Assembly: GCA_001799475.1 (NCBI GenBank)
Contig: MGTN01000009.1
Span: 1 to 19,922 of the forward strand
Length of the DNA: 19,922 nt
DNA from: Desulfovibrionales bacterium GWA2_65_9
Lineage (GTDB): Bacteria; Desulfobacterota; Desulfovibrionia; Desulfovibrionales; Desulfovibrionaceae
Direction: 5' to 3'
Made by a program: the position numbers and the translations under genes. Below the pieces are notes generated by a model. It searched no databases and had not been told where the DNA came from. It saw nothing but the letters and a program-made list of their open reading frames with translations. Below are positions 1 to 5,949 of this stretch, in pieces (the stretch's first letter is position 1; each line of letters starts with the position of its first letter).

Positions 1-1578
1 GGCAAAAAGGTCGTTATTCTGTCCCAAAAAATTACCGATGCCGAAGGGACGCTCGTGGGCGTGCTCACCGCCGCCATCGACCTGGATGCCCTCACCTCGC
101 AGATCAACACGATGAAGATCGGCAGCACAGGCTACGTGGCAATCCTAGAGCCATCCGGCATGACCGTGGCCCACCCGAACAAGGAACTGCTGCTCAAGGA
201 TGAACTCAGCAAGACGGGATGGGGCAAGCGTTCCCTGGCGGTGGAGTCCCAGGACTACATGGACTTTCAGGACAACGGGCAGAAAGCCGTGGCAGTGCGC
301 AAGGATAAGACCACAGGCTGGACGATTCTTGTCTTCGCGCCAATTGAGGACATCCAGAAGGCGGCCAGTGCGGCAGCGCAAAAGAGCATGCTCCTGGGAG
401 GCGGCGTGGCCCTGGCCCTGGCGCTCTTCATCATCTGGCTGGTGAACCGCACTGTTGCCAGCCCTGTCTCGCGCTGCATGGAGTTCGCAAGCGCCGTTGC
501 CGAGGGCGACCTTGATCGCGAACTGGAGTACACCAGCACCGACGAACTCGGCGTGCTGGCCGATGGTCTGCGACATATGGTGCAGAAGCTCAAGGAAGGC
601 ATGCAGAACGTCTACGCCAAGGAGAGCGAGGCCCTCCAGATGGCCGAGAAGGCCGAGGCCGCGTTGAATGACGCCCGCACCGCCCAGGAAAAGGCCAATC
701 AGGCCCGCAGCCAGGGCCTCCAGGAAGCCGCCGGCAAGATGAGCAGCGTGGTGCAGGGAGTCGAGGGAGCCTCTGGTGCCCTGGTGCAGCAGGTGGCGAG
801 CATCGAACAGGGCGCAGACACCCAGAAGGCCCGCACCACGGAAACGGCAACAGCCATGGACGAGATGAACGCCACCATCCTCGAGATTTCGCGCAACGCC
901 TCCACGGCCTCCCGCGACGCCGAGCATGTGCGCGACACGGCCCAGCATGGCAAGGACGTCGTGCAGCATGCTGTCGAGGCCATCGGCGCCGTGCATGGAC
1001 TTTCCGCCAGCATGCGGTTGCAGATGCGCGAACTGGGGGAGAGCGTGAAGGGCATCGGCACGATTCTGGACGTCATCAACGATATCGCCGACCAGACGAA
1101 TCTGCTGGCGCTGAATGCCGCCATTGAGGCCGCGCGCGCTGGCGATGCGGGGCGCGGTTTCGCCGTCGTTGCCGACGAGGTGCGCAAGCTTGCCGAGAAG
1201 ACCATGGTCGCCACCCAGGAGGTCGGACAGGCCATCACCTCAGTGCAAAATGGTTCCAGGCAGAGCATCGAGAACGTTGAACGCTCGAACACGGCCATTG
1301 AGGAGGCCAACCGGCTGGCCGGGGACTCCATCGATTCGCTGGAGCAGGTGTTGAAGCTTGCCTCGTCAACATCCGACCAGATCAGGGCCATCGCCACGGC
1401 GGCGGAGGAACAGTCCGGCGCGAGTGGTGAAATCGACCACGCCGTAAAGGACATCATGAGCATCGCCGGCACCACCCTCGTCGCCGTGGAGGATTGCCAC
1501 CGCACCATCGAGACCCTGGCGGGACTGTCCGACGAACTCCGGCGCATCATGCGCGAACTCGAGACAACAGGAGGCTAG
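1..1578 (+). CDS. Methyl-accepting chemotaxis protein, Cache-HAMP type (5' end outside window)
   Basis: Membrane chemoreceptor that senses a ligand outside the cytoplasm and controls the CheA kinase. The reading frame is open from base 1, so the gene starts upstream; 525 residues are visible. Visible residues 1 to about 120 look like the end of a dCache sensor domain (phrases such as GSTGYVAILEPSG and VAHPNKELL). A single transmembrane helix lies near 128-150, followed by a HAMP domain to about 205, a coiled coil, and the MCP signalling domain. The highly conserved hairpin tip (IADQTNLLALNAAIEAARAG and onward) is at about 362-400. There is no C-terminal NWETF-type pentapeptide, so tethered CheR/CheB docking is unlikely. 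The ligand cannot be told from sequence. Its stop codon overlaps that of the convergent HD-GYP gene. The internal GTG at base 55 lies inside the Cache domain and is not a real start. Confidence 0.95.
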   Translation, partial: GKKVVILSQKITDAEGTLVGVLTAAIDLDALTSQINTMKIGSTGYVAILEPSGMTVAHPNKELLLKDELSKTGWGKRSLAVESQDYMDFQDNGQKAVAVRKDKTTGWTILVFAPIEDIQKAASAAAQKSMLLGGGVALALALFIIWLVNRTVASPVSRCMEFASAVAEGDLDRELEYTSTDELGVLADGLRHMVQKLKEGMQNVYAKESEALQMAEKAEAALNDARTAQEKANQARSQGLQEAAGKMSSVVQGVEGASGALVQQVASIEQGADTQKARTTETATAMDEMNATILEISRNASTASRDAEHVRDTAQHGKDVVQHAVEAIGAVHGLSASMRLQMRELGESVKGIGTILDVINDIADQTNLLALNAAIEAARAGDAGRGFAVVADEVRKLAEKTMVATQEVGQAITSVQNGSRQSIENVERSNTAIEEANRLAGDSIDSLEQVLKLASSTSDQIRAIATAAEEQSGASGEIDHAVKDIMSIAGTTLVAVEDCHRTIETLAGLSDELRRIMRELETTGG

Positions 1579-2663
1579 TCGCGGTATTCCTGCTGGATGG
1601 CCTCAAAGAGAGACAGGTTGGAGAGGAAGATGTCGAACAGTTTCGGGTCGAAGTGCGCACCGCGCCCCTGGGTCATGATCTTGATGGCCCGTTCGTTGCT
1701 GTAGGCCTCTTTGTAGGGCCGCTTGGTGGTCAGGGCATCGAAGACGTCCGCCACGGCGCAGATGCGGCCAAAGAGCGGGATGTCCTCCCCGGCGAGGTTG
1801 CGCGGGTAGCCGGAGCCATCCCACTTCTCGTGGTGCGAAAGAGCGATGTCCGCGCCGGTCTCCAGGTACTTGGAGGACCCGCCGCGAAGGATGTCCGCAC
1901 CCATGACGGTGTGCCGACGCATGACCTCCCATTCCTGGGCGTCCAGCTTGCCCGGCTTGAGCAGAATGGCATCGGGAATGCCCATCTTGCCGATGTCGTG
2001 CATGGGGCTGCTGTTGAGGATCAGGTCCACCGTCTCGTCATCCAGCCCGGCGCGTTCAGCGATGACCGCACAGTAGCGGCTCATGCGCAAGATGTGGCTG
2101 GCCGTGTCCTCGTCTTTGTATTCCGCCGCTGCGGACAGCTTGTGGATGGTCTCCATGTGCGCACGCACGGTGGCCAGTCGCGCGTGCTCCAATTCCACCA
2201 GCGCGCCGCGCAAGGCCTTGGTCTTCTCCGCGACCATCTGCTCCAGGTGCTGCTGATAGCCCTTCACCTCATCGTGGTACCCTTTCATGCGCAAGAGCGA
2301 CTTCATGCGCACGCTGAGTTCCGTGGAATCGATGGGCTTGGCCACGAAATCGTTGGCCCCCGCCTCCACCGCGCGCAAGCGGTCCTCCTTGGCCGAGAGG
2401 GCCGTGACCATGACGATGGGCAGGTCGGCGAACGTGGGCATCTCGCGGATGGTTTTGGCCACAAGGAAGCCGTCCATGCCGGGCATCATGATGTCCAGGA
2501 GCACCAGATCAATGCTTTCGTCCAGCAAAGCCAGGGCCGCAGGACCGGAATCCGCCGAGACGCACGCAAGCCCATAGGACCTGAGCAGGCCCTCAAGAAC
2601 CTTGCGGTTGATGAGTTCGTCATCGACAATAAGAATCTTCTCAGTTCTGCCAGCTTCGTCCAT
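1575..2663 (-). CDS. Response regulator with HD-GYP c-di-GMP phosphodiesterase domain (RpfG type)
   Basis: Cytoplasmic two-component output protein of 362 residues, predicted to break down cyclic di-GMP when phosphorylated. The receiver domain (about 8-125) has the acidic pair D14/D15, phospho-acceptor D57 in LLDIMMPGMDG, T87 and K109. A short helical linker leads to the HD-GYP domain (about 165-350), with the motif HDIGK at 222-226, H251, the signature HHEKWDGSGYP at 277-287 and D306. The metal ligands and the GYP motif are intact, so activity is expected. I chose the ATG at 2663 because the receiver fold begins right after it; a longer frame begins at a TTG at 2714 but adds only non-conserved residues. 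The Shine-Dalgarno is weak. It is convergent with the chemoreceptor, and no partner histidine kinase is visible in the window. Confidence 0.93.
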   Translation of the reverse strand: MDEAGRTEKILIVDDELINRKVLEGLLRSYGLACVSADSGPAALALLDESIDLVLLDIMMPGMDGFLVAKTIREMPTFADLPIVMVTALSAKEDRLRAVEAGANDFVAKPIDSTELSVRMKSLLRMKGYHDEVKGYQQHLEQMVAEKTKALRGALVELEHARLATVRAHMETIHKLSAAAEYKDEDTASHILRMSRYCAVIAERAGLDDETVDLILNSSPMHDIGKMGIPDAILLKPGKLDAQEWEVMRRHTVMGADILRGGSSKYLETGADIALSHHEKWDGSGYPRNLAGEDIPLFGRICAVADVFDALTTKRPYKEAYSNERAIKIMTQGRGAHFDPKLFDIFLSNLSLFEAIQQEYRD

Positions 2664-2948
2664 TTTCAGACCGCCAGAGGGGATAGAGTGTCTCACCACC
2701 GCATGGAATTTCAATGCATACCTTTACACCAAGGTTTATGTTGATTTCAATAGGTACAATGCATCAGAACAACCTATGGCCAAATTTGCTGGACAGATAC
2801 TTCAGCCGAAGATAAGGCCTTGTTGGACATTGGACCTGCTTCAGCATATGAAGTAAATGGGCTTTGGATATCCTTAACGAGACCGAAACCACAGCGCCGG
2901 GCAAACGCAGCCTTGTGCGGCCTGCGCGCTGATTACTCCGGGGAACGT
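2664..2948. other. Divergent intergenic region between HD-GYP and hemerythrin-fusion genes
   Basis: This 285-base gap separates two genes read outward in opposite directions, so it should hold promoters for both. It is richer in A+T than the flanking genes. I see a TTGATTTCAA imperfect palindrome near 2744-2753 and a small inverted repeat CTTCA-N5-TGAAG at 2839-2853. A longer in-frame extension of the plus-strand gene (ATG at 2820) crosses part of it, but its residues look random. No RNA gene is recognisable. Confidence 0.5.
2823..2852 (+). promoter_or_regulatory. Candidate sigma-70 type promoter for the hemerythrin-fusion gene
   Basis: TTGGAC (2823-2828) and TATGAA (2847-2852) are separated by 18 bases, about 100 bases before the chosen start codon. 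A second TTGGAC begins at 2830. The -10 box overlaps the small inverted repeat CTTCA-N5-TGAAG. This is a consensus match only and should be treated as weak. Confidence 0.25.
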
Positions 2949-5564
2949 ATGGGAAAGATCTCCAAGATCAAGGTGGCCGAGGGGATCTTTTTCGTAAGCA
3001 TCCCGGATGCCGACGTATACATTTTGTGCGGTTGCCCGGCGGACAGCGTCAAGCACCTGATGAAACGGGGCCTGATCCAGAACGTTGAGGTCGAGGGCGT
3101 CAGTTTCGAGACCGGCCCAAACGCCATCCTGCTCTCCGATGAGCTCATCCAGCATGGGCGCTTCGCCAACCTCTCCGAATTTCCCATCCTCCAGATTTTC
3201 TACCGCCAAGGGCGGATCATCCCCGGACATCCCAACAACACCGGGATCAAGCCCGCGCTCATCGGCTCGCGCAAGCAGGTTGAGGCCCAGATGGAGTATA
3301 TCTACCGGGGCAACTACGGCCTCGTCTCCGAAGAAGAAATGATGGCTGCCGGGGCCTCTGCGGACGATGCCAAGGCCTGGATGCGCCTGAAGCTCAAGTT
3401 CGCCTTCGGCAAGATCCGGCGCATGGAGGAGTACCTGGACCTCGTTGTGGTGGAGAACGAGTCGCAGGAGATCCGCAACAAGGTCTTCGCCAAACGCCTC
3501 AAGGTCAACCAGTTTGAGATCTCCTACGGCAAGGAGTCGATCCGGGTGGACCTGAACACCCCGCCGCACAGACTCGACCAGCCCTCCTACGTCCTTGGCT
3601 TCCACCACATCAAACGCGACTACTTCGCCGTGCTGCACTCCGGCGAGGGCGACGGCTGGGACCCCAACCGCCCGGCCATGGCCAGCATCATCATCTTCCA
3701 GGGCAAGGTCTACCTCATCGACGCCGGGCCGAACATCATGCACAGCCTGAACGCCCTGGGCATCAGCGTCAACGAGATCTCCGGCATCTTCCACACCCAC
3801 GCCCACGACGACCATTTCTGCGGCCTGCCTGCGCTCATGCGCTCCGACCACCGCATCCCCTACTATGCCACCCGGCTGGTGCGCGCCTCGGTGATGAAGA
3901 AGCTTGCGGCCCTGGCCATGACCAGCGAGGAGGAGTTCGACCATTACTTCGAATTCCACGACCTGGAACTGGGCCAGTGGAACGACATCGACACGCTGGA
4001 GGTGAAGCCGGTGTTCTCGCCGCATCCGGTGGAGACCACGGTGATGCTCTTCCGCACCCTGGACCGCAACGGCTACCGCACCTATGCCCACTTCGCGGAC
4101 ATCGCCAGCTTAAGCCTGCTCAGGAAGATGATCACCGCCGACCCGGACGCCCCGGGCCTGTCCAAGGAGTTTTACAATGAGGTCTGTGCCAATTACCAGG
4201 AACCCGTTGACCTGAAGAAGCTCGACATCGGCGGCGGCATGATCCACGGTGACGCCGAGGACTTTGCCCACGACAAGTCCAACAAAATCCTGCTTGCGCA
4301 CACGGCCCTGCCGCTCACCTACAGGCAGAAGGAGATCGGTTCCGGTGCGCCCTTTGGCATGGTCGATGTGCTCATCCCCGCGCACCAGGATTATGTGCGT
4401 TCCTATGCCTACCACTTCCTGAATTCATACTTCCCCACGGTTTCCGACAGCAAGCTGCGCGTCCTGCTCAACTGCCCGGTGCTGAAGATCAACCCCGAGA
4501 CCCTTATCCTCAAGGCCGGGCGCAAGGCCGACTGCGTGCACCTCATCCTGACCGGCCAGGTCGAGGTGATCCGCACCAAGAGCGCTGTCTTCAGCACCCT
4601 GACCACCGGCGGACTTTTGGGCGAATACACTGCGCTCACGGGCAAGACATCGCTTGAAACCTACCGCGCTGCCAATTTTGTCCAGACCCTGCGCGTACCG
4701 CTCGACCTTTACGCCATGTTCGTGAAGAACAACGACCTGTTCGATGAGATGTTGCGTCTGCAGGACATCCGCAGCTTCCTGTACACCAGCCGCCTCTTCG
4801 GCGACGGCCTGACCTGCACACGCCAGAACGCCATCGCCGAAGCAATCGGCAACCAAGCAATAGCACATGGCAAGGCTCTCAAGTCCTGCACCGAACCCAA
4901 GCTCTGCCTGGTCAAGTCCGGCAAAATCGACCTGCTCGTGGGCGACAGGCTCATCGAGACCCTCGGACCTGGCGATTTCTTCAACGAGAGCACGGTGCTC
5001 TTCGACACACCCTGCCTGTTCAAGGCCAAAGCCGCCAAGGACTCCACCATCTACACCATTCCGGGGATGGTGCTGTCAGATATCCCCATTGTACGCTGGA
5101 AACTTCTGGAAACGTATGAAAAGCGCCTGGGCAAGACCGTAAGCAACGATGGCAAGGAAGGATTATTCCATTGGGAGGATGATTATGCCGTCAACGTTGC
5201 CATCATTGATGAACAGCACAAGGAACTGATCAGACTCGCCGAAGAGCTGTACACGGCCCTGTTTTACGGTGGGAAGACCAATGATCCTGCCAAGTTGTTC
5301 TCCCAGGCCATCGCCCATACCGAGCTTCATTTCCGAACGGAAAATGAACTCATGCTCCAGAACGCCTACCCCGGCCTGGAAACGCACCGCAAGAAGCACC
5401 ACCAAATTCTCAAGGCACTGCAGGACTTCTCTGCTGCCTACACGGCCTGGCATGTGACCCCAAAGAAAGAGGCCGGCATCTTCCTCAAAGACTGGGTGAT
5501 GACCCATATCCTCACAGAAGACAGACGCCTTGGCACGTACATGAACCGAAAGGGAATCACCTAG
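2949..5564 (+). CDS. Metallo-beta-lactamase / cNMP-binding-like / hemerythrin fusion protein
   Basis: A soluble 871-residue multidomain protein with no signal peptide or membrane helix. Residues 1 to about 195 match no domain I recognise. A metallo-beta-lactamase fold follows with H284, H286, D288 and H289 (HxHxDH), then H359 (SPHPVETT), D384 (HFADIA) and H451 (LLAHTAL): a complete dinuclear metal site. The second ligand is His rather than the Glu of flavodiiron and ODP oxygen sensors, which favours a hydrolase-like site. Two cNMP-binding-like domains lie at about 505-615 and 640-735, but neither shows the usual phosphate-binding Arg after its GE/NE motif. A bacteriohemerythrin occupies about 737-871, with IDEQH, HFRTE, HRKKH and HILTED supplying all the iron ligands. 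The likely role is sensing O2 or NO coupled to a hydrolase or signalling output; the substrate is unknown. The start at 2949 was chosen for GGGGAA just upstream. Confidence 0.9.
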   Translation: MGKISKIKVAEGIFFVSIPDADVYILCGCPADSVKHLMKRGLIQNVEVEGVSFETGPNAILLSDELIQHGRFANLSEFPILQIFYRQGRIIPGHPNNTGIKPALIGSRKQVEAQMEYIYRGNYGLVSEEEMMAAGASADDAKAWMRLKLKFAFGKIRRMEEYLDLVVVENESQEIRNKVFAKRLKVNQFEISYGKESIRVDLNTPPHRLDQPSYVLGFHHIKRDYFAVLHSGEGDGWDPNRPAMASIIIFQGKVYLIDAGPNIMHSLNALGISVNEISGIFHTHAHDDHFCGLPALMRSDHRIPYYATRLVRASVMKKLAALAMTSEEEFDHYFEFHDLELGQWNDIDTLEVKPVFSPHPVETTVMLFRTLDRNGYRTYAHFADIASLSLLRKMITADPDAPGLSKEFYNEVCANYQEPVDLKKLDIGGGMIHGDAEDFAHDKSNKILLAHTALPLTYRQKEIGSGAPFGMVDVLIPAHQDYVRSYAYHFLNSYFPTVSDSKLRVLLNCPVLKINPETLILKAGRKADCVHLILTGQVEVIRTKSAVFSTLTTGGLLGEYTALTGKTSLETYRAANFVQTLRVPLDLYAMFVKNNDLFDEMLRLQDIRSFLYTSRLFGDGLTCTRQNAIAEAIGNQAIAHGKALKSCTEPKLCLVKSGKIDLLVGDRLIETLGPGDFFNESTVLFDTPCLFKAKAAKDSTIYTIPGMVLSDIPIVRWKLLETYEKRLGKTVSNDGKEGLFHWEDDYAVNVAIIDEQHKELIRLAEELYTALFYGGKTNDPAKLFSQAIAHTELHFRTENELMLQNAYPGLETHRKKHHQILKALQDFSAAYTAWHVTPKKEAGIFLKDWVMTHILTEDRRLGTYMNRKGIT

Positions 5565-5632
5565 CCGCTCCCCAGGCGCCCCCGCTCGCAACGCCCGGTA
5601 TACGCCACAGACAAGCCCCGGACAGCGCTTCA

Positions 5633-5644
5633 GACAAATTTGTC
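5633..5644. repeat. Perfect 12-base palindrome (operator-like)
   Basis: GACAAATTTGTC is self-complementary over all 12 bases and sits 69 bases after the hemerythrin-fusion stop codon and about 110 bases before the sigma-54-like element. Its size and A+T core are like a dimeric regulator site, but no known consensus was matched. Confidence 0.4.
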
Positions 5645-5738
5645 ACATGCTTCAACATGCAATGCTGTGTATTTTACAATTCTGTCTCACTTTGTGGTCG
5701 GACCCTGCAGCAACATTTTCAAACCATATGTATTTCCA

Positions 5739-5765
5739 CAAGAATCATGCTTGGCCCGATTCTTG
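5739..5765. repeat. Inverted repeat overlapping the glnN promoter
   Basis: CAAGAATC (5739-5746) and GATTCTTG (5758-5765) are perfect 8-base inverted arms with an 11-base spacer. The right arm covers most of the -12 side of the sigma-54-like element and the spacer covers its -24 side. A protein bound here would compete with RNA polymerase. Confidence 0.5.
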
Positions 5766-5767
5766 AT
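5752..5767 (+). promoter_or_regulatory. Sigma-54-like promoter element for glnN
   Basis: TGGCCCGATTCTTGAT matches the consensus TGGCAC-N5-TTGCA in spacing and in most conserved bases. The invariant GG is present. The -12 dinucleotide is GA rather than GC and one base of the -24 box differs. Sigma-54 control fits a nitrogen-assimilation gene. The implied transcript start near 5779 gives a leader of about 170 bases. No clear NtrC-type site was found upstream. Confidence 0.4.
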
Positions 5768-5855
5768 ACCTTCAGTTTTGAAAGTTTAGGGCAGGCGATG
5801 TTTTCCGTCTGTTCGCAGCGGCCAGGGTTGATTCGGATAGGGCAGTTGATCTAGA

Positions 5856-5879
5856 GTGCGGGCAACGGCAAGCCCGCAC
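5856..5879 (+). promoter_or_regulatory. Stable hairpin in the glnN leader
   Basis: GTGCGGGC and GCCCGCAC form a perfect 8-bp stem around the 8-base loop AACGGCAA. No T-run follows on either strand, so it is not a standard terminator. It sits about 70 bases before the glnN start and may affect mRNA stability or bind a regulator. Confidence 0.4.
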
Positions 5880-5949
5880 CGGATTTAGGGCCACATTCCA
5901 CAATACTGTCAATGAACACCTAACGCCACATTTACAGGAGTCAGCCACC

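Larger units (their letters stand above)
5565..5949. other. 385-base intergenic regulatory region upstream of glnN
   Basis: This is the longest gene-free stretch in the window. From left to right it holds a perfect 12-base palindrome (5633-5644), an A+T-rich section from about 5640 to 5800 with the repeated word ACATGC (5645-5650 and 5655-5660), a sigma-54-like element inside an inverted repeat (5739-5767), and a perfect 8-bp hairpin in the presumed leader (5856-5879). The glnN ribosome site AGGAG lies about 10 bases before its ATG. I see no poly-T terminator for the upstream gene and no convincing small ORF. Confidence 0.6.

Noticed and set aside
1494..2744. A 416-codon plus-strand frame opposite the HD-GYP gene
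   Set aside because: Antisense shadow rich in Val, Gly and His; REC and HD-GYP motifs on the other strand are intact.
2820..2948. Upstream extension of the fusion gene to an ATG at 2820
   Set aside because: The extra 43 residues look unlike coding sequence, and a good GGGGAA ribosome site precedes the ATG at 2949.
2874..4091. A 405-codon minus-strand frame opposite the MBL/hemerythrin gene
   Set aside because: Antisense shadow with no motif or ribosome site, while the plus-strand protein keeps its full set of metal ligands.
5645..5700. CRP/FNR-type binding site near the glnN upstream region
   Set aside because: Neither TTGAT-N4-ATCAA nor TGTGA-N6-TCACA could be found with acceptable mismatches.
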